Of a stretch of DNA of 64,000 nucleotides, positions 17,813 through 30,200 are shown in pieces (the first letter of the stretch is position 1; the number at the start of each line of letters is the position of its first letter). The notes beneath the pieces were generated by a model. It had not been told where the DNA came from and ran no database searches. It saw nothing but the letters and a program-made list of their open reading frames with translations. This DNA comes from Acorus gramineus (lineage: Eukaryota; Streptophyta; Magnoliopsida; Acorales; Acoraceae). Both the position numbers and the translations under genes were made by a program. The stretch spans positions 9,570,268 through 9,634,267 of the forward strand of contig CM060849.1 in assembly GCA_030737835.1 (NCBI GenBank), written 5' to 3'.

Positions 17813-19796
17813 ATCTCAAACGCTGCAGCGGAGGGACTTCGAGAGACCATGAAATAAAAGAAAAAAAAACGGAGTGAAATCGGGGGGGGGAGGTGTTGCG
17901 GCTTAAGTTGCACCTGTTCTTCTCCGCCTCAAGCATGGCCGATCCAAGTAGGGTACGGATAGGTTGTCAATGGTTCGGATTTGGGTCGGACCAACATAGA
18001 CCCGAAACCGACCCAAGGAGTCCATTGGATGTGGCTTTGTGGGTCAAGAGGAGAACTGACTTTCCTTGATTAAAAGGCTGTCTCTGTTTTCTCTACCTGT
18101 ATCATCTTTTAAATCTGTTTGCATGTTTATCCTATTTACATGACCCTCCTATTTAAGTGAATTTATTTACAAGTCTGTCCAATTTACCTCTTCATATTCT
18201 TCCTTTTCGCATAATTTAAATTTTAAATGTAAACATGAAAGAGATGAAAATGAATGTGAGTTTGGAAAGGTGACGCTGCAAATTTAGAGGGTGTAAATCA
18301 AATAAATTAATTGGATACTGAGATCTCATGTTAGTTTACAGGAGCGTGCATTTAGATTTATTTGATTTACACTCCTTTAGTTTGCATGCTCTGTCTACAA
18401 AATCACATTCATTTACACCTCCCTCACATCAATATTTTACTCCACAAAATAGAAAAGGTGATTAAATGAGAAGAAGTTGTGTTCCGCAGATAAGATGGTC
18501 AAATTGGAGTGCGTGTAAACAAAATTCTGAGGGGTGCACCTACCTTGTTCTATGCCTTCAACATCAGCTACATGACCTTCATTGTTGCCACTTGCTTAAC
18601 AAATAGCTTAAATGAGGCCGGAGTGCATAAGAGGGCGGTATATCTCTCATATACTACCTTTTTCTTTTTCACCCATGTGGGCGAGTTGTGCCTTTTTTTT
18701 ATTTATTATTTTACTGTTTTTATTTCTCTATTTTTTTTCACTTCTAATTCAAACCTATAAAGACGGTTCTATCTTTTTTTTTAAAAAAAAAAAAAAAAAA
18801 AAATCCTTTGGTCGGAACGGTTAAACATTTTGTAGACTACATTATACACGTGAATAAGAAGTGCGTCCATTTCAAAACCCGCTTAAAGTGACGTTAGATT
18901 TTGTAGGAATGGAAAAACACAAACTTGGGTTTAAATGTTTTTTTATATTTTAATGTTGTTTACTTTTAAAATTTGTTTAGGCTTTTAAAATTGAATTTTA
19001 TTAAGGCTATGTTTGGTTGCGCGTTTGGACACATTTTTGTTTTTTAAAAAGTTAAAAAGCTAAAATCGTACAGCTAAACGGGACAGCTTTTTACAAAATC
19101 GAAAGCTGGATTCCTTTTTAATTTTTCTCTCGAAATCTGTATTTTAAAAAGCTCATAAATAATGTTTTTTTTTGTCGAAATCGATTTTTTGAATTGAAAA
19201 GCAACTTTCTCTGCCAAACATTAAACTTCTTTCAAATATTGATTCTTGAATTAAAAAAAAAACATCTTAAAAAAGTCCTTAGGATGTTTTTTTTTAAATC
19301 AGGAATCAATATTTGAAAGGAGTTTAATGTTTGGCAGAGAAAGTTGCTTTTCAATTCAAAAAATCGATTCCAATCAAAAAGCGTTGTTTCTGAGCTTTTT
19401 AAAACACAGATTTCGAGGGAAAAATTAAAAGGAATCCAGCTTCCAATTCTGCAAAAAGCTGCCCCATTTGGCTGCACGCTTTTAGCTTTTCAGCTTTTCA
19501 AAAAGCAAAAGCGCGCCGAATCGCGCAACCAAACGGGGCCAAAGTCTAAAATCATCTTAAAAAGCAGCTTTATTCTAAAAGTTACTTTTCAATCTGTGAA
19601 GCTACTTGATATGGGCCAGCATACATGTAGTTCTGATGTCACTGATCCGATGGTTCAGATTAAAAATACGTTTATCAGACGGTTCAAAAAATAAAGATAA
19701 CTCTAATCCGTAAGTATGAAATAATTCCGAATCGCTTCCTCAAAAGATAACACCCGCCATTAAAAAAATCCCCAATTTCTCCCCTTCACGTCCTCC
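17813..19796. other. Divergent intergenic region between CIP111 and Lon-domain gene
   Basis: About 2 kb of head-to-head promoter space. The CIP111 side (17812-17960) is GC-rich with a G9 run at 17882-17890. The middle is AT-rich with a poly-A/T stretch near 18773-18800 and a hairpin MITE. The Lon-gene side has a short C-rich leader before the ATG. No other gene is seen. Confidence 0.65.
19005..19540. mobile_element. Hairpin MITE, about 535 bp
   Basis: The ends are GGCTATGTTTGGTTGCGCG and CGCGCAACCAAACGGGGCC, and the two halves are complementary along most of their length (for example GCCAAACATTAAAC against GTTTAATGTTTGGC), so the element can fold into one long hairpin. It resembles the widespread plant MITEs with GTTTGGTTGCGC ends. 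No coding capacity. Confidence 0.75.
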
Positions 19797-22700
19797 ATGA
19801 CTGCGGCAACGCAAACCCTAATAGCTCCGAATCTCGGCCTCCACTTCCGACGAAGCCCCGACATCCCCCATCGCCCACTCTCTCTTCCTCCGCCTCGCCT
19901 GGGATGCCGGAACCTCGCCGCGTCGAAGAAGCTCCGCGCGTCGGCTCGGGAGTCCTATTTCATGGAGCTCCCCCTCCTTCCCTTCCAACCCGACGAGGTA
20001 AAGCTTCGATCTTTTCCCGATCTGGACAAGAATAAACGATGTTTTCAATCTTTGTCTGTTGTTTCTTTTTTTCCCAGGTGTTAGTGCCTTCGGAGTGCAA
20101 GACATTGCATTTGTATGAAGCGAGGTTCCTAGCATTGCTTGAAGAGGTACAGTGCGGTTGTTTCTTTAATTCTTCAATTGGAGGGTTTTTTTTATGCTAT
20201 GCTGAATTTCTGTAGTTGGGACTCACACATGATGCGTTAACGCTTGGGGTGACAATGGATTTTGATTTTTTTTAAAAGCAAATTAAGGCGCGTGACTTGA
20301 ACCTTGATCTAGTATGTTACTTGGGTATGAATTGATTAACCAAAATGAGTCCCCATTTGAACCAAATGTTGAATTTATTATGCTTGTGTAAAATAAGTTT
20401 TCTGATCATCAGTTCCTAACATTTTTTTTAACTTTAGCTTTGGTTTTGGGATTTTGATTTTTATATGTTAAAAGTCGAACAAAATTGTTTTCACAAAAAA
20501 AAGGTCGTTGACTGGCGCTTTTATAAAAAAAGCAGGTTGGGAGCAGCTTTAATGAAATAACTAAAATTGGTCCCACATGGGACAGATCGAATGCACTTTT
20601 TTTGTCTATTCTATTATCAATTTTGGGATAGCCTCAAACCATGGGTGAATCAAAAACCAAGCTTTGAACCCAAACCAAACCAAAAATGGTTTGGGTCCTT
20701 CAGTTTTTTATCTAAATTGAACTGAGTTGCACTGCTAATTAGTGAGGACAAGAAATTGCAATTCTTTGCTTTCAAAAATCGGATTTTTAATTGAATAATT
20801 TAATTAACAGGTCCCTTGGAAGACTTTTATAATGCCCCTGTTTGGTTGGAATTGGTTGAAAATTTGTAGATTGTTTGCTCTGGCTTGCTAATTGAATTGG
20901 GATATCATCTTGTATTTAATTCGTTGTATTATGGTTGCAGTCACTTGATAGAAGGGAAAAGTTTTTTGTACATTTGGTGCTGAACCCAATTCTTGGCAGT
21001 CGATCTGCAAGGGGAGCATCCTTTGCTGCTAGATATGGGTGTTTGGTCTGTATAGAGAATGTAAGCTTCTGATGTGATACAAAATAGGAAAAAAAATATC
21101 TTGTTTAATGTCATTAAAATTTTGTAGCTGAAAGCCTTCCGCTGGTTCAGGTCGAACGGTTGGATATTGGAGCCTTGGTTTCTATAAGGGGCATTGGTCG
21201 TGTTAGCGTCACGAAACTTCAGCAGGTATGTTTTCATTAAGTTGCTTTCAAGATATTTTTTAATTGTAGAATTCACCACCTGCAAAGCATCATGTCCATT
21301 AATTTTTGCTTCTGATTATTGTAATTTATATAATAATTTCTGCCTAAAAAATGTGCACCATATCAGTTTTTATAACTCATAATAGCGACCATTCTGAGCC
21401 GTTTAGTCTAGCAAGAATGTCAGAGCATGAGCCTGGGACACCCATGGAAAGAACTTGAAAGTTGATGTATCCATGCATATGTATAACCAGACACAAAAAT
21501 AAAATTACACAACTGACACACATTTCTTTGGATTTTGACAGTATCAAAGTGGTTGCATTTGATAGGTTTGTTTTGGTTCCAGAACAGAAGACTAATTCCA
21601 TTAATTTGTTGGTTAATTTCACTTGGGTTCATGTCCACAGAGCAGAATTGACTAATCAGTTTCGTATTTGTCAAAGTGTGTCCATGCAAAATTAAAATTT
21701 TTAAGAAGCCTAGTTTGGTTGGGCTAGCAGAAATATTCTTGAACGAGGTTTGGATTTTAACAATTGAATTAATTTGCTAAAAGCTCTCCAATTCTCTAAC
21801 CACTGAATAGTTCTTAGTTCATATATGAGATTTTTTCTACGTCAAATCCACCATATAAAATGTTTCTTCATTTTATCATTGTCATTCCATTATAGTTTGA
21901 TAAAGCTATGTGACCTAATGGGTCTACATTGGGCTGGGCTCAGGTTGGATTAATTAATCATTGTGTCAAGTTAGGCGTCCTTGGGATTAATTAATCATTG
22001 TGTCAAGTTACTCCATAGTGTGATGCCGGATCAGTCCGCGAGGGATAGGACTTCGTGGGTTCCCAAACCTACGGAGGGCTTCTCAGTTCAGAGTTGCTAT
22101 GCATGGGTGCGGAGACTACACCCGACAGGATTGGTGGTGGGTCCCATGCACAAGGAGGTCTGGGGCTGCAAGGCTCCGCTGAAGGTCAGGGCTTTCCTAT
22201 GGCTTATGTACCAGCAGAAACTCTTAACCAAGGTGACTATCGCTCGTTGGGCACCCGTCATGGATAGGACTTGTGTGCTGTGTGGTTTGGAGGAGGAGTC
22301 AGCGGAGCATTTGTTTGTCCACTGTCCGATGGCACAGGAGGTGTGGATGTGGATGTGCGAGGCATCCGGTTTGGCGGGTCCCCTTTCCTCTCTCGAGGAG
22401 ATTTGGGAAGCAGGTAGACGGCTCCGTAGGCAGGGGGATCGTAGTCCCTATGGCAAGGTGACTCAGCTCTTCGTCCCGGCAGTGGTATGGGCAATCTGGT
22501 TAACAAGGAACCAGGCCATTTTTTGTGGCAGTTGACCTTATGTTGAGAATATTAGGGACTCGGTGGTTTGCTTTGTACTGGATTGGGGAAGAGGTTGCGT
22601 GGGGGCGGCCTCCTTGGGCTTTTTGGGTGGTAATTTTGTAATGAATTCTACCTAGAAGTGTTGGGGATGACATCTTAGCTTGAGACCTCCTCTGCTTAAG

Positions 22701-24579
22701 ATGTATATGTGTGACGTCCTACGTGGGGCCTTGTTTGTAATTACTTTGAGTTTTCTCCCTCCTATTAATACGAGTGCAGAAACCTACCATCATTTCCAAA
22801 AAAAAAAAAAAAGTTAGGCCTCCACTGGATTCATTACTCAACACAAGCCTGAATGAATCCTCTTTAAAATCAGATACACATGGATTGTATAGAATCTGAT
22901 AAGACATGGATTGTGTATATCTGGACAAAATCTTGAATCTGATTTCATGAAGGTTCGCTACTGTAGCTATGATAGAAATTCTTGTGGACAATCATTATTC
23001 CATGTGGGAATTCCTTGATGAAGGGTACTATCAAACCACTTATGTTTTCATAGTTGTCTACGTTTACATCACTAAATCTGGTGTTCCTTTCTGTGTTTTA
23101 TTTTGTTGGAGAATAATGTTAATGGGGAAAATGTTTATGCTAATCCTTTTCCGTACATTTCCTCATGGTTTCCCTTCTTTTTTTTTTGTTGCATAGACAT
23201 TGTTACCCTTCTCTTACCATAATTTCGATAGTGATTCAGATGGTAAGAATTTTTATTCCCCGCCTTAGATGGAACCCTACTTGAGAGGGCTCGTGGTGCC
23301 GTTGCGTGACAATGTTCCCAACCGTTTAAGTGAGGTGACTTCTAAAGTGGTAGAACTGAGAGAAGCTCTCTGCAGTTTGCATAGATTGCAAATCAAACTG
23401 AAGGTACTCACTCATCTCTGCCTGTCATATGTTGCAATACCTCTTTTCTACTAGATGTGGTTTAATTGTTTAATTTGCCTATAAATTTGTTACCCAGCCT
23501 TCCAAGGATGAACCATTGCAAACCCCTCACCAGAACTCTCTAAAATGGGCTGAAAGGGAGATTGTGGATTGCAATAAGGCATTCATTCCAGAGGTAGCTG
23601 AGCGCCTGTCATTTGCAGCACTTCAACCTGTTGTAGGTACGTACAGATCATTAATCAGCCTATCTTCATTCCTTAAATACACCATTATTTGGTGATTATT
23701 TTTTATTTAATGTTGCTGTCCATGATTAGTGTAACATTTTGGATATTTCACCAAATAAGCAACTGTTTGTTCTTCAATTAAAAAATAAATTATAACATGA
23801 GAAACATGCCCATGCCACTGAACCAACAACTGACCCGCAGGGGTTCGGGGCAGTGCCCTCAACCAAATTCTTGTTTGGGCAGTTTGAATTTTCTATGCCT
23901 TGGTATTTAGTCTCTTCCTTGTTACGGTTAAGAGAAATTAATCTTTTTATAAGCAGTCACATGGAGTTGTTTTGAGAGAAAGGGACTGTAGTGAGGAGAG
24001 GCTGAGAAATCTTACTTGATACAGTGAATTGATTCCTCTCTCCTCTGTGGATATAGGGAAATTCCCGAGCCACGTAAAATATGTGTTATATTATGTGGTT
24101 TTGGTTTTTCCATCATTATTCCACCAGTGTTAATGCTGAAACCTAGAAAGGTGTCCTTGCTTCAACAAAATAATATACAATAAAGACCAGAAGCATAAGA
24201 TGCAATGATCACCTTATTGAATTATACTCTCAAATGAATCAAAATACACCATTAAGCAGGATGATATACAAGTCTTTTGCTATACAAATCTTCGTCCGAA
24301 TTAATTCAAACTGTTGAATACAAATGCAATTTTGTTATAATTTGTTCCATTAGAGTCCACTGTGTATGTTTAGCTGGCCTTAATTTCTGGATTCATCATG
24401 TGATTGTATTTTGTTTGACAGGATCGACAGCTTCAGAACTTCTAGAATTGCAGAGAGAGAAAATGTTTGCCATGGATTCAAAAGACACATCTGAAAGGCT
24501 GACGATTGTAACAGATTCGATCAAGCAGAAGATCGCACTCGTTGCAGCCAAGCTCGCAATTCAGTCCTTGGAGTTGTAG
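19797..24579 (+). CDS. Lon substrate-binding-domain (LON N) protein, probably plastid
   Basis: Seven exons: 19797-19997, 20078-20146, 20941-21060, 21151-21225, 23269-23403, 23498-23636 and 24422-24579. They keep frame and give 298 aa. Residues 1 to about 50 are Ser/Arg/Pro-rich with few acids, like a chloroplast transit peptide. The Lon N-terminal (LON substrate-binding, PF02190) fold follows: ELPLLPFQPDEVLVPSE, then LHLYEARFLALLEE, ARYGCLVCIENVERL and IRGIGRVSV. The C-terminal half is helical and charged (LRQ-like segments, ASELLELQREKMFAM). There are no AAA or serine-protease domains, so this is a stand-alone LON-domain protein of the kind annotated in Arabidopsis as At1g35340; its substrate is not known. 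Intron 4 holds a truncated LINE. The exon 5 acceptor lies directly before an ATG codon. Confidence 0.86.
21980..22812 (+). mobile_element. 5'-truncated LINE with zf-RVT domain
   Basis: The insertion is in intron 4 of the Lon-domain gene. A 184-codon ORF (21981-22535) ends an L1-type ORF2. It has the zf-RVT pattern: KAPLKVRAFLWLMYQQKLLT, then CVLCGLEEESAEHLFVHC, then a conserved W-rich C-terminus. About 260 bp of 3' UTR follow, then a poly(A) of about 14. An imperfect target duplication of about 13 bp (AAGTTAGGC-G/C-TCC) lies just before 21980 and just after the poly(A). Reverse transcriptase and endonuclease are missing, as expected of a 5'-truncated copy. Confidence 0.85.
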
Positions 24580-24685
24580 GCCACAGACAGTGAATGCTTC
24601 AGCATCATCTGTTTATTCATATCATTAATGACTTTCTGTATGAAGTGATCATTATTTGTATTAATGTCAAGTCATCATTATTTGT

Positions 24686-24862
24686 AGGCCCCCCTCCACC
24701 CTGCCGCCCTCCCCGCCCCTCTTCCCAGCTCTCTCTCTCACTCTCTTCTCCGGCCCCTCTTCCGCATTCTCTGGCCACCGCCCCCTTTGCACAGACCACA
24801 GCTGCCCTTCCCTGTCGCCCTCCACTCTTCCCTCTCTGCCTTCCTTGTCTGTCCCCCTCATA
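24686..24862 (+). repeat. C/T-rich strand-asymmetric block
   Basis: About 175 bp that is overwhelmingly C and T on the plus strand (CCCTCC, CTCTCTCTC, CCGCCC words), just after the Lon-gene stop. The open frames on both strands here are low-complexity artefacts. Confidence 0.6.
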
Positions 24863-25737
24863 GTTTCCCAATTCATAAACTAAAAAATAAATTGGTTGGT
24901 GGAATTAGGAATTGGTTGGAGGAATCGTGAGACATGCTTTACAGAAGAAAAAAGAGAGTAGGCAATCTAATAAATTATATGAATCTATTCATACAAAATG
25001 AAAAAAAAAAATTATGAGTTACATATCTCGTTAAATAAAACTAGAATTAGGATCGTAAAAAGATGGTGTGTAAATGTGTAGTAACCACCGACTATAAAGC
25101 CTTTATCTATACAATTATAGATAAATGAGACTTTAAAATGGATTAAGGTTGCATTTGGTTGTACAATTATAAAATTGATTTTATGTAAAAATTAGTTTTA
25201 AAATTGATTTTGCAGGAAGCTGTTTCTTCACAGTTTCATGAAAACTCATGTTTTGGACATTTTTTCACATAAATCTGTTTGTTTTATCTCATTTTTTCTG
25301 TTTAAAAACGGATTAGGAAAAAATAGTTTCTTACGGACCCTTAAGCTATTCAACCCCGTTCCTAAACGGGACCAAATATCACCACTCTGAAATTAGGGTG
25401 GCTCTATTTGAGTCCTTCAAAATTACAAGTAAACTCCCCTTAAATGAATTTTGTTGTTAAAGATCCATTTAGATATTTTTAACTAGTTCCCCCCCCCCTG
25501 CCCCCATAAGTAAGTCTTTATAATTTTTTGATAAAATATTTAACTGATATTATTTTAATAAGCATACACAACAGTCTGATAGAGCAGCGAGGGTCAGGCT
25601 CCGAGGGCATGGCAGCAAGGGACACATGGATGAGTCGAATGGGTGAGAGTGGGTTTTTGGGGGAGTTGAAATCTCGAAAGGTGAGAGTTAGGGTTGATGT
25701 GTAAATGTTTTTATTTATTATTTGAATATTATTTAGA

Positions 25738-27047
25738 GTTAGAGACATCTAAGTTCCTACAAACATGGGAAAACTTATATAAATCCCTACTAAAATTAGG
25801 ACAGACGTACGAGTCCCTGAAAACTCAGAAAAACCCAATTATCATCTCTGAGTTAAATTTTCATCCAAACTTAACAGAAAATTTTCAGAATATTCCATTA
25901 TATATAATTGTATAGACATTGAAATTCTTATAAACAGTCATAAAGACAAATTAGTCCATATAAAAGACAAAATTGCCCTTAAAAGACTTTTACATTAAAT
26001 TGTGTACACATTGCAGTCCCTATAAATAATCATAAAAACAAATTAGTCCTCGCAAAAGATAAAATTATCCCTGAAAGACTTTTATATTTAATTAAATATA
26101 CATTACAGTCCTTATAAACAATCATAAAAATAAATTAGTCCCTGTAAAAGGCAAAAATACACCTGAAGGATTTTTATATTTAATTGTGTAGACATTGCAG
26201 TCCTTATAAACAATCATAAAGACAAATAATATAATTTTATTTATTTATTTTTCATCTTTTATCCTATCGCTCACACTCCACCTGAAGATCTCAATTTGGA
26301 TGTAAAAAAAATATTTTAACCGGTAGAATGCATTCTTTATACCTTTTTGTTTGTATGAAAGTAAAAAAAATGGCATGAGTTTATTAAAATTCTCTCTGCT
26401 AGGAATGTTAATAAACAAATTTTGTAGAAAATCATGTATAAATATTTCAAAGCAAACAAACACCTTAAATAAAAGAGCATCATTATTCATTATTTGTTCA
26501 TGTGGAATGTGAGTAATAGAATAAAAGATGAAAAAATAAATAAACAAATTATATTATTTGTCTTTATGATTGTTTAGAAATAAATAAGGACAGCAATGTC
26601 TACACAATTAGATGTAAAAATCCTTCAGGGGCATTTTTATCTTTTACAGGGACCAATTTATCTTTACGATTATTTATAAGGACTATAATGTCTATCCAAT
26701 TAAATGTAAAATTCTTTTAATGACAATTTTATCTTTTACATGGACTAATTTGTATTTATGATTGTTTATAGAGGATTGCAGTGTGTACACAATTTAATGT
26801 AAAAGTATTTCAAAGACAATTTTGTCTTTTACAGGGACTAATTTGTCTTTATGACTGTTTATAAGGACTTCAATGTCTATACAATTATGTGTGATAGAAT
26901 ATTCTGTTAAATTTGAATGAAAATTTAACTCAGGGATTCAGGGACGGTAATTGGATTTTTGTGAGTTTTCAAAATTCGTACATCTGTCCCAATTTTAATG
27001 GTGACGTATATGATTTTTTCTATTTTGTAAAGATTTAGATGTCTTTA
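25738..27047. mobile_element. Large foldback (MULE-type MITE), copy 2
   Basis: Same family as 5766-6612. The left end GTTAGAGACATCTAAG mirrors the right end TTAGATGTCTTTA, and both arms share ACTCAGAAAAACCCAATTAT and the CATAAAGACAAATTAGTCC type subrepeats. It is longer (1.3 kb) and more diverged. A 9-bp direct repeat ATTTGAATA occurs at 25720-25728 and 27047-27055, consistent with a Mutator-size target duplication if the left end is taken about 9 bp further out. It ends 210 bp before the RPAC2 start codon. Confidence 0.75.
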
Positions 27048-27256
27048 TTTGAATACGTGGTTTATTTGAATACGTGGTTAACATACGAGGCTTATAAATT
27101 AAATTATGAAAATACGAAGAGTTTATTAATAAGAGGAGTTAGTGCTCAAATAAAGCCACCAAATTAAACCCTGCCAAAACGAATAAACAAAAACCCTGCA
27201 AAACCCAAATCAAAACCCTAAAAAAAGCCTAGGGTTCCTCTCGTTTTCACGGAGAG

Positions 27257-30200
27257 ATGGAGCACGGATCGCTGTCGAACCAGAAGGCTTCGACGTTCTC
27301 AATCTCCGATGAGGACCACACCCTCGCCAACTCCGTCCGTTACGTCCTCAATCAAGAGTCTGTACTCTCACTCTCTCAGTTCATTGTATGTTTTTTTTCA
27401 TCACCTCTTCTTGTTGTGTTTGTTCCTGTGATTTGATTTTCTGCTGAAAGACCACATCTTTTTTTCACTGTAATGAACTTGTTCAATCTGAATTTGGAAC
27501 AGAAAAACAAGAATTATGGGTGGCTAAATTGTTCTTGTCTTATATATCAGTTTCAAGGAAGGCAAAAGCAGTTAAAAATTGAATTTTTTTTCCATTAGCA
27601 GAGATTGTATTTGATTCACAGATTTAACTGAGAAAACACTGGCCTTGGGAAGATCCATGGAAAGTTGAGCCAAATAGGGGCTTTTAGTAAATATGAGTTT
27701 GTCAGTGGGATTTAATTGTGATTCATGGCTCAAAAATTCTATAGATGTTGGGTCTTTGAAAGGGTGGAATCATTATTTTCCAGTGCTTCGGATGAACTTT
27801 TGGGAATTTTATATGGAATGTTTTGCAAATTTTATACGGATAGTTTCATAAACTTTGGTTTGACTGGAGTTATACAAACTTGAGGGATTTTTTTTTTTTT
27901 TTGAAGAGAAGGTAAGCATTCAGCCTCGATTTATAAAATAGAAGAGAAGGCCCAAAGCATGCGAGTGCAAAAAGAAAAGGTATAACTTGGGATCGAGCTT
28001 CTTTAGTAGAGGAGAGCTCTACTGCGGAAGCGCCTGATACACTCTTGAAGCAGAAATTAACCCCTTCTAGCATCACTGTGTTGCTCCAACGCAGAATCTT
28101 TCTCAATCTTGGATGCATCTGACAGTCGCTTTTGAAATATTTTCTGCTTACGGAGTGACACCTCTGAGGGATGTGTTATGGATGGATTTACACGGGCAAA
28201 ATGGCGATATTAGGAAAATTAAATTTAAAAGATCACAGAATCCAAAGAAGGGAGGGGGGTCCTAGTTTATTATAACAGTTGTGGTTCTTAATTTGAATTG
28301 CTGATCCACAATTAGCAAAATGTAACAATCCATGTTTTTGAACCCCATTTGGAATCAGTTTTCCAAATTTTTGGGGATGAACAGTTTTCCATCTGACTTT
28401 GTTGTTTGATTGTTGGATATGTTTTGTTAAGGCGTTTATGACATCATTTTTATGTTTCCATTATTTATTAAACAAATTATAAATGTGAGAGCCAATATGA
28501 TGCATATTTTGACAAACTTTGCTTTGTTTAAATTGATCTAAAGAACAATACAGTTAACTGAAAATGTTCAAATGATTTGAAAATACAAATGAAGTTTGTT
28601 CAAGTGTAACAATGAGCAGTTTTTTTCATATTGATGTACCAGCTTATTAATTTACTGTCCTAAGAATCTTAATACCACGAAAAAAGAATTTCATTTTGGA
28701 TTATATCCAGATATCAACAGTTGGTTTTTTTTTCAGAAAAAAAATCAACAGTTGGATTATAAATGAAATTTAAAAGATCTATATGCAATATGCATAAAGA
28801 CATGCATATACACAATTCATTCATATATTATTATATATATTATATTTTGAGAAATTGTTAGGATTACTGCCACCAAATGTTATTAAGCTTTTTGGGGTAC
28901 ACTCCAAGAAAGAAACAAAGAAAGAGAAAAGATCGTACCCAATAGTAGATGAGAAATCTACTCCTGCAACCCCAGCACCAAAGAAAACAATTAATCCCCT
29001 ACAGATGGGGAGGCCCTATACTTATGATTGGCTGAGAAAAGATAGAATACCGATGCTTTTAAGGTTGTGAAGCCTATTAAATAAAATGAACAGGGTATTT
29101 ATTTGCATGAAGCAGAGTGGTTGCAAAAGCATCATTAATATATACTTCTAATGGGGATTATCAATCTATACCATTCACAGTGCCCCTAGACACTGGAAGA
29201 TATAGAAATAATTTAGGCAGATTCTTTTATTGTGGGAATATCAATCTATACCATTCAAAGTGCCCCTAGACACTAAAAATATGTCGGAATAATTTAGGCA
29301 CTCTCTGAACTTCCATAGTATGCAATTATCATGTGATATATATCTTGTTCTGATATATAATTGCTTTTGGTTGTTCATTACTCTGCAGTCCAAGGGTGGA
29401 ATTCTGCGGATACAGCATTCCTCATCCTGCAGATAATAAGGTGAATATAAGAATCCAAACAACAGGTATGCACGTTTGTCCTTGTAAATTTGTACACATG
29501 TAGGTTTATGATCACATTGAAAGTAGTTTCAGGTTTTGTGAGACATTGGTGAGTTACTATTGTTATTGGTAAGAAGTGTCAATGACATGAACTTGCCATA
29601 CATCTTTTGGCAACACTATATATAAAAAAGTGTGGATTGACATATGGTTTGCTATTATACAAGATGGAATTTGAAAACCCTCCACAAACATTGGATCTGA
29701 ATGACTGAATTGCAAACCGAGCTTTGGTTAAGTCAGCAAGCACCCCCACCTCATTATAAGAGATCAGGGGATCATATAGGCAATGGATCTGAATTTGCTG
29801 AATAAATCTCATTTAAACCATGAACATATAGGCATACTGATCATTCTTACACTTGTATAGGAATTCATATCGCAAAATACATAGGAAAGAAATAGAGACA
29901 AAATCGATTAACGTACAATTTTTCCTTTTTACCCCTTGCATTGATGGATTTTGTTTTGTTTTTTTTAATTAGATTTCTTTTTTTATTATTTTTCTTCAAG
30001 GATCCCTCATCCCCTTTGTTTGAGGGGCATCATTTTCTTAGTATGATTGTTCTTTTTTACAAAAATTTCCTGTCAGTGCAAGAATGTGAAGTATTTATAT
30101 ATTGTCGTATTCTTGAATTGGTTCTTTTCTCAATCACATTCCATGAGCAAGACCTTAAATCTAAACTATAGGTTAGTGGACATGTGCCATGTTGTATATG

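Larger units (their letters stand above)
24580..27256. other. Intergenic between Lon-domain gene and RPAC2
   Basis: Contains the Lon-gene 3' end, a pyrimidine-rich block, a possible MITE around 25143-25380 (GGTTGCATTTGGTTGTACAA at the left, AACGGGACCAAAT at the right), the second large foldback, and the short RPAC2 promoter/leader. No gene seen. Confidence 0.6.

Noticed and set aside
24594-24876. Frames over the C/T-rich block
   Set aside because: Low-complexity pyrimidine tract; products are Pro/Ser or Arg/Glu/Gly repeats.
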